A stretch of 64,000 nucleotides of DNA from Hypomesus transpacificus (GCF_021917145.1 NC_061080.1:10598978-10662977); one strand, 5' to 3'. Numbered from the stretch's first letter, positions 31,701-43,402 are shown. Numbers and translations are program-made. The notes: a model not told the origin generated them from the sequence alone.

Positions 31701-32055
31701 AGAAACAGTCAAATCAAGCAGAAAAAGAAAGAAGAACATGACTCTGCCAATGGAAGGTACTCCACAGGGAAGTCACACAGGAGAAAAACCTAATCAGTGT
31801 TCAGAATGTAACAAAATATTTAGTAGCAAATATTATGTCCTTGCTCACATGAGGACGCACACCGGAGAGAAACCTTATCAGTGTCTAGAATGTAACAATG
31901 CTTTTACACATAAAGCTTCTTTGGTTTTTCATATGAGGACGCACACAGGAGAGAAACCTTTTCAGTGTCCACAATGTAGCAAACGTTTTGTACGAAAGGG
32001 TGGTTTGGTTCATCATATGAAGACACACACAGGAGAAAAACCTCATCTGTGTTGA
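28751..32055 (+). CDS. Fish C2H2 zinc-finger protein znf-3 (duplicated N-domain, internally repeated finger block, truncated)
   Basis: Exons 28751-28931, 29455-29769 and 30539-32055, 2013 nt, 670 aa. Exon 1 is the N-domain (MSKLNVFRECISEIL, ending QPNIAG). Exon 2 is linker plus second N-domain, almost identical to znf-2 exon 2. Exon 3 has the linker (PQMKEEEELWTS), a basic stretch (SSRKRKKNM) and five fingers (CLECNKIF, CLECNNAF, CPQCSKRF, CPHCSKLF, CHECNQRF). Then comes a second copy of the acidic linker and basic stretch and three more fingers (CSECNKIF, CLECNNAF, CPQCSKRF). The reading frame stops inside the next finger at 32053 (KPHLC then TGA), while finger sequence continues beyond. I read this as a gene truncated by a nonsense change. 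Confidence 0.82.
29956..30169. mobile_element. 214 bp palindromic hAT-type MITE in znf-3 intron 2
   Basis: Terminal inverted repeats CAGTGGTTCTCAACCCTGG / CCAGGGTTGAGAACCACTG, with almost the whole element palindromic. It is flanked by an 8 bp target duplication, TCCTATAG (29948-29955) and TCCTATAC (30170-30177). The paralogous introns of znf-2 (near 21575) and znf-6 (near 54560) show the single empty site. Confidence 0.93.
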
Positions 32056-33246
32056 CATTGTAACAAACGTGTTCCAAACAGAGGTTTGGTTGAAAACATG
32101 AAGACACACACAGGAGAAAAACGTTATCAGTGTCCACATTGTAGCTAACTATTTAGTCAAAAGGGTCATCTGGTTGCACACATGAGGACTTACACGGGAG
32201 AGAAACCTTATCAGTGTCATGAATGTAACCAAATATTTTGTTGAAAGTACAATTTGGTAGAACACATGTGGACACACGAGGGAGAGGAACAGGACCTGTG
32301 GACCAGTAAGGAGAAAGATCAGCTCCAAGGACTGCAGTCTGAAACTACAGACCCCCATATTAACTTCTCTCAGTGTGAAACAGTATTGTGTTCAGCAGAG
32401 GTCTTCTGAATGTTCCTATCTTGACCAGACGACAGAGAAGGAGACTTTCTACCCACCAACACAACTGAGGGGCAAATCAAAGGAGAGTCTCATGTACAAG
32501 ACTCGGCAGCACCAGAACCAGGCAGTGACTCTCAGCCCCTCTCTGTTGTAGCTGCAGACTGTTCTGCAGCTCAGAGTTTGGAGGAGGAACATGGAGGAGT
32601 GATGCCTTTGCTAGAAACGGTCAATTCAAGCAGAAACAGAGAGATGAAGAACATGACTCTGCCCATGGAAGTTACTCCACAGGGAAGTCACACAGGAGAG
32701 AAACCTTATCAGTGTCTAGAATGTTAGAAGAGCTTTGCTTGGAAGCGCTCTTTGCTTCATCATATGACAATACACACTGGAGAGAAACCAATTCAGTGTC
32801 AAGAATGTAACAATGCGTATGGTCATAAGGCTGCTTTGGTTGTTCATATGACGACTCACACAGGAGAGAAACCTTTTCAATGTCAAAAACGATTTGCTCA
32901 GAAAGGTAATCTTGTGTGTCACATGAGAACACGCACAGGAAAGAAACCTCACCAGTGTCAATAATGTAACAGAACCTTTGGGAGGAAATCCAATTTGGCT
33001 GTTCATATGAGGAGACACACAGCAGAGAAGAAGTTAAGAAATAAATGTCATTTCAAGTGTGAGGAATGTAACAAAAGATTTTGTCTAAGGAATCAGTTGT
33101 ATAATCATGGGAGAACACTCAACGTGCATATCGGACTCTACCCATATCGGTGTCAACATTGTTGCAGAGGCTTTGGGTCCAAGAGTGCTCTGGTTGTACA
33201 CATGAGGATGCACATAGGAGAGAAACCTTTTCAGTTTCCACACTAA
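32056..33246 (+). pseudogene. Decayed third linker + finger block downstream of znf-3
   Basis: Beyond the znf-3 stop the same frame family continues with several stops. Finger remnants are followed by a third acidic linker (near 32288, EEQDLWTS, then [15 protein letters not shown]) and a basic/acidic hinge (SLEEEHGGVMPLLETV). Fingers follow that are partly intact (CQECNNAYGHKAALVVH, CEECNKRFCLRNQLYNH, CQHCCRGFGSKSALVVH) but interrupted by TAG/TAA codons. It is either the lost 3' half of znf-3 or a relic of a tandem gene. Confidence 0.8.
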
Positions 33247-33630
33247 CCAGACTTTTAGTTAAAAAGGTAATCTGACCACACATATGAGGAAACACAAAGG
33301 TGAGATGCTTATCGATGTCAGACATGTAAGAACTCTCAGTTTAAGGTAATAGTTGGTTATTCATGAGTACATACAGAACAGATGTCATATAAGTGTAAAG
33401 AATGTAACGACATATTTCAAAAGAATTGTACGCAGGTTTAATGCTTTACGCTGAAAGGTTATCTGGTTAATAAAATATAATTTCAACCTTTTGAAACTTT
33501 TTTTCACATACACAGTGAGAGGAGTGAGGAAACAGAGAAGCCTAAAAGAAGAGTAGAGTTGGGTCTTCATCATCAAGTATTCATCAATGATGCAAACCTT
33601 ATTTTAGAATTGTTTCTGGAAAATATTTAG

Positions 33631-33712
33631 TCATCCTATCAAAACTTTTTTCATACGTGAAAGGAGAGCAGTCATCCTATCAAAACTTTTTTCATACGTG
33701 AAAGAAGAGCAG
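33631..33712. repeat. 41 bp tandem duplication
   Basis: TCATCCTATCAAAACTTTTT and the following bases occur twice, 41 bp apart, in AT-rich sequence. The surrounding 33250-34200 region has no recognisable gene. Confidence 0.85.
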
Positions 33713-34212
33713 AAGTGAAGAACGGAGTACAATAAAGTACAGTATACAATAGAGTCCTCAACAAATACTCAACAATGATGCAAACCATTTTTCGAAAATA
33801 TTCTTTAAACCTTGCTAAACGTTTTTTTCTGAGATAACTTTAACTTTCCTAAAAAAAAAAAATCTAAACATTTTTTCAAAAATATACCTTTAAAATCGTT
33901 TTTTTTCACATACACAGTGAATGAAAACGAGAGAAGAGTGTGGAGATGTGAAAAGACAAGCCTAAAACAGAAAAAAAGCAGAGCAGATCAGAGGACGGTA
34001 GAGTAAAGTAGTCCTAGTCTGAAACTATTGTTTCAACATTTCTAATTTTTTTCCACAAAGAAACTACACAAAATAGTTGTTATTATTTGGAATTGACATA
34101 TTGGAATACACATTAGAAAGACATTTTGAATCGTGCACAGATTAGGTTTGTTGAATGTGAAAAATGTTGTGTGATAAGAACTTTACATCAAACAGGATTT
34201 TAAGTGTAGGCC

Positions 34213-34604
34213 TAGCCTGGCTGCCAGGCCAACTTCTCCCCGCCCATGAAAAAAATTGTTCGGGAAGTTGGGTCTGGAGGGTCTTGTATTAGGGACAACT
34301 ACAGAGAACCAGAATCGGGACGGACCAATGAAATTGCCAGGGCGGGCTTTATATGATGATGGACAGATGATCAACAGTAACGTAATCAACAACGTCACGA
34401 AAGAGCGCTTGGGTTGAATTCGTTTCAAACAAACAACATATTACGTTGCTCTGATTGGTTGTAGGTCTATCCAATTGAGCGAAGAGGCGAGAGAACAAGA
34501 TTTGTTTTACAGTTCGGTTGAAACACGCCCCGTAGTCACAGCCCAACGGAGAGTTTACAGACTCATATTCTGACTAGAATTATGAGTATGACAACGTCAG
34601 GCTA
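34213..34604. mobile_element. Non-autonomous DNA transposon upstream of znf-4
   Basis: Ends TAGCCTGGC and (inverted) TAGCCTGAC, flanked by near-identical direct repeats AGTGTAGGCC (34203-34212) and AGTGTAGACC (34605-34614). No coding capacity seen. Superfamily is uncertain, possibly hAT. Confidence 0.6.
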
Positions 34605-34884
34605 AGTGTAGACCTATTACAATGAAAGATTCATGTTGGCAAAACAAGATTTTATTGTGTGATCGATATACTTATTTCAGGTAAATCCAACGAATTCTAA
34701 GTGTACCGAGATCTTACCCACCCAAAATCAGCAGTTAAGTCTGGTCAACTATGCATTATTGAAACTTCTCATCACTACGGAACTACAATAGTTTTTCCGT
34801 GTATGTCACTGAGAAAAAAAGTACAAAACCTACTTTCACAGCTCAAGTCACGTGATTCTTCGTCACAGTCGGATCTGCCTCTTA

Positions 34885-34990
34885 CGGAAGTCCGCCATTT
34901 TGTCTGCAGCTGTGTTTCGTCTGTCATTTCGGGGCGAGGAGAATCAGGAGCTAACGTTGTTGTCTAAATGATCATTTTTCCACTGGAAAA
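34885..34990 (+). promoter_or_regulatory. Core promoter/5' UTR of znf-4 with YY1-like site
   Basis: The block CCGCCATTTTGTCTGCAGC, TGTGTTTCGTCTGTC, GGGGCGAGGAGAA and AGGAGCTAACGTTGTTGT ends at the ATG. It is nearly identical to the znf-5 promoter and similar to those of znf-3 and znf-6. Confidence 0.55.
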
Positions 34991-37900
34991 ATGTCGAAAC
35001 TGTATGTGTTTAGAGAATTTATCAGTGAGATATTATCAACGGCAGCTTTGGATATTTTCGGAGTGGTTGAAAATACGCTTATTGAGTACAAAGAAGAAAT
35101 CTCTCGTTCCGAGGAGGAGAGGAAGCGGCTACAACGGCTGCTGAACGTTGTTACTCAACCCAATATTGCAGGTTCGTCATCTACTGTACACTTCAATATT
35201 ATAACCTGCTTTGTCAAGAATCAACATCACAAAAAACTGAAATATGCTTTACAAAAACGTTAGCTAACGTTTGTCTTTACCACACGAAACAGTCACCCTA
35301 CTAGCTCTAGTCTTGTAGCTACACATTTGCCCCTGCATTGTTACTCAGCTCTAGCAAGTTAACCTAGCTCTAACCTTTACCTCTAGATCCAAATTCAAAT
35401 ACATTTCTGCACGACTTTGTTAATAGTCAGTTCTGTTGGGGCACTTCCTACACGCTACATTTAACAAGCACTCTTACCATTTCCATAATTCCATAAATGT
35501 ATCCTCCGTTTCTCCTGTCCCCCGTGTGTGAGATACAATGTTTGCTTGTTGCTATGCTACGGTTCGTGACGCTTTCCCTGTCAGTCAGTTCGCGATTGTG
35601 GGTTTCAGCTCAACACTCAATCGTTGCTACTTTACTAGCTTAGTTACAGATATTTTATGGTACTATGAAAAGTATTTTTGGTTCATTATGACACTATGGG
35701 GTTGACAAATGAGACTTTTGTGGGTCGCCAACATTTAGTTAAGTCATGGGAAACACTGCTCCTCTGTTCCCCAGAAGTGCAGCAGCTCTCTCCCCCAGAG
35801 CCCCCACAGATTAAAGAGGAACAGGAGCTGTGGACGAGTCAGGAGGAAGAGCAGCTCCAAGGACTGCAGTCTGAAACTACAGACTCCATGTTCACCAGGG
35901 ACTCCAACTTGCATATCAGAGCATTTTTCAGTAAGAGATTAACAACAGCAGCTTCAGAGATTTTCGGGGCAGTTGAAATAACATTTGCTGAGTACCAAGA
36001 AGAAATCTCTTGTTCTGAAGAGGAGAGGAAGCGGATACAACGGCTGTTTGACATTGTTACTCAACCTGAGATCAAGCTACACCGAACAGGTTAGATATTC
36101 ATACATTCATGTTATACTCTGCTGGGCGTAGAATCATTATGTCATGTAGGAGGGGGCAGTGTTGGGAAGGATACTTTAAAAACGTATTTCGTTACAGAAT
36201 ACATGTCCAGAAATGCATTTTGTAGCCTGTTACGTTACTAAATCTGACTAAGGTATTCTGAATACTTGGATTACTTCCACATTGAATTGCATTTTATAAA
36301 TGCTGAAATATGGCCATCAAATCCTGCTTACTAAACTGCGTTTCCCGATAACGATGGATCTTAGTTGTTACAAGGGTTCTCTACAAGCAAAATAACGAAC
36401 CATTGTTATTTCTTATGTGCGTTTCCCGAACTTGCTCTTAAGAACTACTTGAGGATGAGAGGCATGCTTTGGCCAACCATGGTACGTGAGATGGCATCCC
36501 CCGTGCATGTGATGGCCATGCATTGGCTTAGCCAATAGCATTGCAGAAGGAAAGAATGAGAGGCAATGACATGGGAGTGATAGATGTAGTTGTGTTTGTA
36601 CAGTGTAGAAACCACCAGATAGAAGTTCTGGGAAATGCATGGAGTTGCCTTAATTTATTTACAGAGCCCACAGCGTTACATTTCATTATAATTTTAGTCT
36701 ACATTCTTCCTTGTTGACAACTTTAGTCATCCTATCGAGTAATGGTGGAGGGATTGCCAGGAGCAGGTTTCTCTTCAGAGGGTTTTAGCTGTCAGTTCTG
36801 CATACTTCAGCACATTCCATGAAATAATACAACTAATAGAATGTGGTCTATCAACCAGACTGTCCTTTACAAAGCTGTTTTCTCGCCTCTCCTGTCAAGG
36901 GTTCCACTATGGAACCGGTTCCTACGCAACCGATAGGAATCGGACCAGAGTAGAACGCACATTTCGGTTCCACTTAATGTGTAGAATGAAATATTTTCCC
37001 CTGTCGCTCCGAAACGAACGTAAAAATATCACACTTTCTCTGCAGTCTACTGTTAGTTAGCTACCGTAAATGTAGGCTACTTTTAAAATGCCATATTTCC
37101 CTCTGTGCTCACCAAAAAAGACGTAAAAGCATATTAGCCATTCACTGCACGTGATAGCTAGTAAACATATTACACTTGCTCTGGTAGTCTATCGTTAGCT
37201 AGCTTTTAGTGCGTTGAAAATGCCCAAAGCGAAGCGGTCGAAGGTGTGGCTGTATTTCACAACCAAGGATTCCGACATCGCAAAATGCAACAAATGTTTC
37301 AAAACGATTATGTGCAAAGGGGGAAGCACGTTGAATATATATATATATAGACATATATATACATACGTAAATATAAACATGCGTCGACACACAGGATACT
37401 TCTTAAAGCAGAGGGATGCACTGTGTTCAACAGCTTGCAGACGTCAGTCCCGGGCAGGGCCGCCCACCAGGGGGGAAAGCTTTCTGGGGCCCAGCCGTGG
37501 TGGGCCACGATGCCAGCAATAATCATGAACTGAAAACTCATCATGACTCACCAAAAAAGCTAACATAAACATTGTATTGTTGCTTTAATAAAATGTAGCC
37601 TGTTTCATAATGACCCCCCCCCCCCCCCCCCCCCCGTCTCTCCTAAAAATGGTATGAGTCGTTTTTTGTTCAGCGATGTCATTTATTGATGTAAGGTTAA
37701 GCTAATACTAATGTCAGAGTAGACTTCATTTCGTTGCTGACAGGACCTGTTCAGAAATCAGGATATCAAAAAAGAAAAAAAGGAGAGAGCTTGCAAGGGC
37801 ATTACCCCCTAATAATTTTTTTTTTTTCCAGTCAACTCCGAAAGATGCTCCCAGCCAGGCTGCAGAGACGAGCAGCAGTAGCCACGATGCTAGCCAAGAG

Positions 37901-40864
37901 GAAGCTAGTTTGAGCAAAGCTTACACTGACAAAGCGCATGTTCTGCATTGCTGGTATTGCTCTGAGGATATTCTGCACTTTACCTGTAACTGTGGCAGGA
38001 GGAGAAAGGTCCTTCAGTAAACTCAAAATCATTAAAATGACTTGCGCTCCACAATTAGCCAGGAGAGGTTCAATCACAATACTTGCCATTGAGTGTGAAA
38101 TGGCTAAACAAATGGACTTCAAATACATTATAAAAGACTTTGCATCCAGAAAGACAAGGAAGATGGCTGTATAATAGGCAAATATGAAGGCAGGTAAATT
38201 GCATTTTATACTAGAAAATGTGATGTGAGTGTAGCAGATCTCAGTGTGTCAAATTGTTATTTTTATGTGTGTGTGTTAGGGGTGCAAAACCGAACTGAAA
38301 AAAAACTATAATTTTAGTCTACATTCTTCTTCTAAACTTTTATGTTTTATGTATACAGATGTATTTGTTTTGCTGTAATGTAGCTCCCATCACTGAGTAA
38401 TTCCCTCTCAGTTTACATATGTTTTATGTAGGAGAGAGAGAACACACACATGCATGCGTTAATATAAGTAAAGACCTATTGGGGGGGGCCCATTCACTGG
38501 ACCTTTTCAGGGGCCATTTCTATGGGCGTCCCTGGTCCTGGGACAGCCTCCCCAATTTGTCTGCCCTTTCAAACTCATACCTGTGTGTACAGGCCTCTTC
38601 GACACATCTGAGAGTTTTCTCCTGTGCAGGACATGCCATTAGTCAGGAGAGCATACCAACTCAACATTTATTCTGTTGTTACTTGTTAGTAATGTAACTG
38701 TTATTTATTGTTAAAATATTGTAGTTGTGTGTTAGGTGATTTAGGTTGACTTGTTTTATATTTAAGTAGGCTACTTTAAAATGTTAATATTTTGTTACAT
38801 TAAAAGAATTTTAATTTATGTATTTTTTATAAAAGAGCCTTTCTTTGATTTCTTTAATTTTTCAGTTTTTCAAGAATCGGAATCGTTTAGGAATCAGAAT
38901 CGTTTTAAAAGTACCGGTTCGGCATCAGAATCGTAAAAATTCAACTGATACCCAACCATAATCCTGTCACCTGTACCACATTAAAGGTTGAGCTCTCAAC
39001 TAGTATAACGTACTTGTGTCTGAATGTTCCGGTTTTGTCTTAATTAATTGGTCATGTTTTGTGGAGCTGAGTATGAGGATTACAATTATTATTTTCCTTT
39101 CTCTTCTGTCTCCCAGAAGTGCAGCAGCTCTCTCTCGCGGAGCCTCCACATATTAAAGAGGAACAGGAGCTGTGGACCAGTCAGGAGGAAGAGCAGCTCC
39201 AAGGACTGCAGTCTGAAACTACAGGCTCTATCTTCACTTCTTCCAGTGTAAAACGTGATTCTGATCAAAAAGGCTCCTCTGAAAGTTCACATCTTGACCA
39301 GCCTGTTAAAGGGGACAAAAGAGAGGGAGACTCTCTACCCACCAACACAACTGAGGAGCAAATCAAAGCAGAGCTTCATGTACAAGACTCTGCAGCACCA
39401 GAATCAGGCAGTGACTCTCAGCCCCTCTCTGTTGTAGCTCCAGACAGTCCTGCATCTCAGAGTTTGGAGGAACATGGAGGAGTGCTGCCCTTGCGAGAGA
39501 CGATCAATTCAACAATAACACAAATGCATTCAGCTGTTCCAGGGGGAAAGATGCCACAGGCAAGTCCCACAGGAGTGAAAGTACATCAGTGTAAAAAATG
39601 TAGTAAGATATTTAGTATTGAGTCAAATCTTCTTAATCATATGAGGACTCACACAGGAGATAAACCATATCATTGTCAACATTGTAGCAAATGTTTTTCT
39701 AAAAAGGGTGGTCTGGTTGAACACATGAGGACACACACAGGAGAGAAACCATTTCAGTGTCAAGAATGTAACAATGCTTTTAGTCATAAAGCTACTTTGG
39801 TTGTTCATATGAGGACTCACACAGGAGAAAAGCCTTATCAGTGTCCACACTGTAACAAACGTTTTGCTAAAAAGGGTGGTCTGGTTGAACACATGAGGAC
39901 ACACACAGGAGAAAAACCTTATCAGTGTCCACAATGTAGCAAACGTTTTGCTCAAAAGGGTGGTCTGGTTGAACACATGAGGACACACACAGGAGAGAAA
40001 CCATTTCAGTGTCAAGAATGTAATAAGGCTTTCCGCCGCAAAGATAGTTTGGTTGCGCACATGAGAACACATACAGGAGTGAGACTGTATCACTGTCAAG
40101 AATGTCCCAAACGCTTCATTTCCAAGGATAATCTGGTTCAACACTTGAGGACACATACAGGACAGAAACCTTATCAGTGTCAAGAATGTACCAAAGTCTT
40201 TGCTCTAAAAGGTCAACTGGTTACTCACATGAGGACTCACACAGGAGAGAAACCATTTCAGTGTCAAGAATGTAACAAAACTTTTAGTTGCAAGTTGTAT
40301 ATGGTTGTGCATATGAGGACACACACAGGAGCTAAACCTTATCAGTGTCAACAGTGTAGCAAATGTTTTTCTAAAAAGGGTGGACTGGTTGAACATATGA
40401 GGACACACACAGGAGAGAAACCATTTCAGTGTCAAGAATGCAACAATGCTTTTAGTCATAAAGCTACTTTGGTTGTTCATATGAGGACTCACACAGGAGA
40501 AAAACCTTATCAGTGTCAACAGTGTGGCAAATGTTTTGCTAAAAAGGGTGGTCTGGTTGAACACATGAGGACCCACACAGGAGAAAAACCTTATCAGTGT
40601 CCACATTGTAGTAAATGTTTTGCACACAAGGGTGGTCTGGTTGAACACATAAGGACACACACAGGAGAGAAACCATTTCAGTGTCAAGAATGTAACAACG
40701 CTTTCCGCCGAAAAAATAGTTTGGTTGCGCACATGAGAACACATACAGGGGTGAGACCGTATCAATGTCAGGAATGTACCAAACGCTTCATTTCCAAGGT
40801 TAACTTGGTACAACACTTGAGGACACACAGGAGGGAAACCATATCAGTATTAGGAATGTCATAA
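34991..40864 (+). CDS. Fish C2H2 zinc-finger protein znf-4 (duplicated N-domain, fifteen fingers)
   Basis: Exons 34991-35171, 35775-36089 and 39117-40864, 2244 nt, 747 aa, the largest array here. Exon 1 is the N-domain (MSKLYVFREFISEIL, ending QPNIAG). Exon 2 is linker plus second N-domain (RAFFSKRLTTAASEIFGAVE). Exon 3 has the linker, an acidic hinge (SLEEHGGVLPLRETI) and fifteen fingers from about residue 325 with TGEKP/TGVRP/TGAKP linkers. Fingers 2-7 and 10-15 are a duplicated six-finger block, offset eight finger lengths (672 bp), with the same recognition-helix order. The array ends in HRRETISVLGMS, a frameshifted tail from a 2-nt loss in the last linker. Intron 2 carries a repeat insertion and a 2 kb hAT relic. 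Confidence 0.87.
36157..36665. mobile_element. Interspersed repeat insertion in znf-4 intron 2
   Basis: It begins GCAGTGTTGGGAAGGATACT, a consensus-like start seen in many fish repeats, and replaces about 55 bp found at this point in the paralogous znf-2 intron. Both borders align with the paralogs (GTAGGAGGGGG on the left, CCACAGCGTTACATTT on the right). Family not named. Confidence 0.6.
36898..38961 (+). mobile_element. Degenerate hAT transposon (BED finger and dimerisation-domain remnants)
   Basis: Flanked by the perfect 8 bp target duplication TCCTGTCA (36890-36897 and 38962-38969). The paralogous introns of znf-3 and znf-6 hold a single TCCTGTCACCTG. Near 37219 a BED-type zinc-finger start is visible (SKVWLYFTTKDSDIAKCNKC). 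Near 37975-38170 the hAT C-terminal dimerisation motif appears (TVAGGERSFSKLKIIK). The middle is lost and interrupted by an AT tract (37337-37375) and a poly-C run (37613-37635). The terminal inverted repeats are weak. Confidence 0.8.
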
Positions 40865-41161
40865 AATATTTTGATTAAGGTCGCAATTGGTTAAGCATAT
40901 GAGGATACACACGAGAGAAATCTTAACGGTGTCAACAATTTATCAAACTCTGTAATCACAAGTGTAATCTCATTTCAAACAAGGAGATGAGACAACCAGA
41001 GCAGAAACTCTGTGTCAGAAGTTATTCAGATTATAAAAGCTTCAAGATGTTTAGAATTGGGTACTCCCCACTCTCCAGGATTCAAGTCATGTGGAAAAAG
41101 CATGTATTTGGGAAACAAGCTACAACTTTGGGTTTAGGTGTTTGGGCAAATTTGGGTTGCA
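40865..41161 (+). pseudogene. Out-of-frame finger remnant and 3' UTR of znf-4
   Basis: Remnant of one more finger after the frameshift (HMRIH-like, containing stops), then a 3' UTR highly similar to that of znf-2 (TTCAAGTCATGTGGAAAAAG, GGGAAACAAGCTACAACTTT). Confidence 0.65.
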
Positions 41162-41167
41162 AATAAA
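41162..41167 (+). terminator. Poly(A) signal of znf-4
   Basis: AATAAA in GGTTGCAAATAAAC, same context as znf-2. Confidence 0.7.
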
Positions 41168-41225
41168 CTTGTCAACATGATTTCAAGACTCAAGTCAATA
41201 TATTCACTCTACCTAATTCATATTC

Positions 41226-41345
41226 ATTTACATGTACATTTATTCATTTAGCAAACGCTTTTATCCAAAGCGACTTCCAAGAGAGAGCTTTACAAAAGTG
41301 CAAAGGTCACTGATCATAACACCGAGATAGCCCCAAACACATACA
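41226..41345. mobile_element. SINE/LINE-tail repeat
   Basis: Contains CATTTAGCAAACGCTTTTATCC and AAAGCGACTTCCAAGAG, followed by CACTGATCATAACA and AGATAGCCCCAAACA. The same blocks in the same order recur at 59190-59300. Confidence 0.65.
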
Positions 41346-41568
41346 CAGTGAATGGAAAGGAGATAAGAGTGTGGATGAGAACAGAGAAGCCTAAAACAAT
41401 AAGTCAGAGCAGATCAGAGGACAGTAGAGTCCTCATCAAGTACTCATTCATTATGGAAACTTTTGTTTCTAAACTTTTCAATCCTGTTTGATGTAAAGTT
41501 CTTAAAGGTCACATGGCATGAAATCTCCGATCTTGAAATGTTCCCTTATGTCGTCATAAGATATTATA

Positions 41569-41946
41569 TTGGATATTACTTCAGTCAAGCACGAGGATGT
41601 AAATCATTTCACCACTACACGATGGAATACCTACAGGACAAGCCTACAAAAGTGGCTCGGGTTGCAGGGTGAGTCTCGGGACGTGGCTGAGAACTTCAGA
41701 CACTGTGTTGATGTGGAGTTCGACAATATTCCCGAGGATGCTGGCTTCCATCACACGTTGGATATTACTTCAGTCAAGCACGAGGATGTAAATCATTTCA
41801 CCACTACACGATGGAATACCTACAGGACAAGCCTACAAAAGTGGCTCGGGTTGCAGGGTGAGTCTCGGGACGTGGCTGAGAACTTCAGACACTGTGTTGA
41901 TGTGGAGTTCGACAATATTCCCGAGGATGCTGGCTTCCATCACACG
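41569..41946 (+). repeat. Identical 189 bp tandem duplication
   Basis: 41569-41757 and 41758-41946 are base-for-base identical on inspection. 189 is 63 codons, so the reading frame passes through both copies. Confidence 0.95.
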
Positions 41947-43402
41947 TGCTACCGTAGATTTACTGACTAAAACGCCATCGCAAAGGTGGAAAGACGTCTC
42001 GCACATGAGAGACAAGAAGCTACCGAAGACCAAGAGGCCATTTCATCGACTTCCAGCACCACCAGTCCAACAAAGAAACTGCGATCCAGGTCAGGGATGC
42101 CAATTGCAGGCTCTGGCCCCATCCTTCCTGCCCTGTGCATAATTTGCCAAAAAAACTTGAAATGTATCAACCGAGCAGGCAAACGACAAAGGGATCCTCT
42201 GTCAAAGGCTGAAATATTAACAGCAGGTAAACAAACACACACACAATGTGGTTGAGTGACTGAAAGGTACAATTATCTGTGAAAGACATGTCAACAAACT
42301 CATTGAGCTATCCTTTTTTGTTTCGTTAAGGCCAATTGCAAAAAGCTGCCGAGTTGAAGGAAGACCAACGTATTCTGATACAAATAAAAGACAAAGCCTG
42401 TGCGGCTATGGAGGTGCAGTACCACAAAGGCTGTTACAAGCAGTACACCAGGTTTTTGACGAGGCCTGAAAAACCAGAGAAAGAACAGTAACTTATTATT
42501 ATATTACATTTCAAGGAGCTACTAACTTAACATTATCTATCAATCTGCATTCTGTTGTATGTTCACACAATCACACCACTTATTAATTTCTTTACTTCTC
42601 AATCATATGTGTTTTAGGAATGAGTTCATGTTTGATGTCAGCTATAAGATATTCTGTGAGAGGATCATTCGCCAAAGGCTGCTTGTCAACAAAGAAGTGC
42701 TGAGAATGGGCCAGCTGAGGAAGGCCTTCATTGAACTGGTGAAAGCAAATGAAGGTCTTGATGCTTCAAACTACAGGTATTTGCAATGCTTTTTTTGTAT
42801 TATTTGTCATGTGCAAGGCCAGCTTTACACAAAATGTGTGTGACAGGCCTGTTTGGAGAAACAGTTTTTAAGTCTTGCTGTTTGCACAGACATGTATCAG
42901 TTGGCAACAAGGCTGTGCTGGTGTTTCACATCCCCACCAAGCGCAACATCAGCGAGCTGGTTTTTGCAGAGACTCTGTCAACAGATACACTCCTGGACAT
43001 GCTACCTTCAGGTGTGGAAACCACACAGTCTAGTGAGTTGAGCCAGACAGAAAGCAAAAATGAAAAAGGGACAACCAAGTGCCAAACAAAACAAGAGGAC
43101 GCGAGGACGCTATATACAGCAGAGTTGTTCTTAAAAAGACATCTTAGTGACACTCCTGGCATGTCATGCCCATGGCCTCCAACTTCTGAAACTTTGAATG
43201 TCACTGAAGCACAAACTGTTGTTCCCCTTGCACTATACAATGTAGTTAGCTGGATTCTAGGCGCCACTGAGGAGCCAACACTGGATCATTATGTCAATAT
43301 TGCTGATGACTTGCATTTGAAAGTGTTGTCTGTTTGTCAAGACATTGTGTACCTTGCTTCCAAGGGCCGTAAGCAGTCCTTGACCTTACGTTTAACCGTC
43401 TG
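41569..43402 (+). pseudogene. Broken copy of an uncharacterised multi-exon gene, probably a repeat-borne fish family
   Basis: Exon-like frames follow one another in order. 41569-41970 ends in HHTCYRRFTD and a TAA, with the frame continuing as KVERRLAHERQEA. 41986-42225 has a CIIC...C motif (CIICQKNLK, then PLSKAEILTAG). 42331-42491 has AAMEVQYHKGCYKQY. 42619-42777 has EFMFDVSYKIFCERII. 42900-43385 has STDTLLDMLPSG, then AELFLKRHLSDTPG and LALYNVVSWILGATE. Several junctions have AG/GT borders. The Cys/His pattern (CIIC with HKGCY) suggests a zinc-binding module. I recall similar uncharacterised proteins in fish but cannot name a function. The internal stop at 41968 and the missing 3' end make this copy non-functional. 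Confidence 0.6.

Noticed and set aside
37214-37522. Expressed small gene with BED zinc finger
   Set aside because: The finger is interrupted by an AT microsatellite and the rest of the transposase is missing; it belongs to the hAT relic delimited by TCCTGTCA.
39623-40828. Long minus-strand open frames antisense to the znf-4 finger array (186 and 207 aa), with similar ones at znf-2, -3, -5 and -6
   Set aside because: They are mirror frames of the repeated TGEKP finger codons, rich in LSCVCPH-type repeats, with no independent signal.
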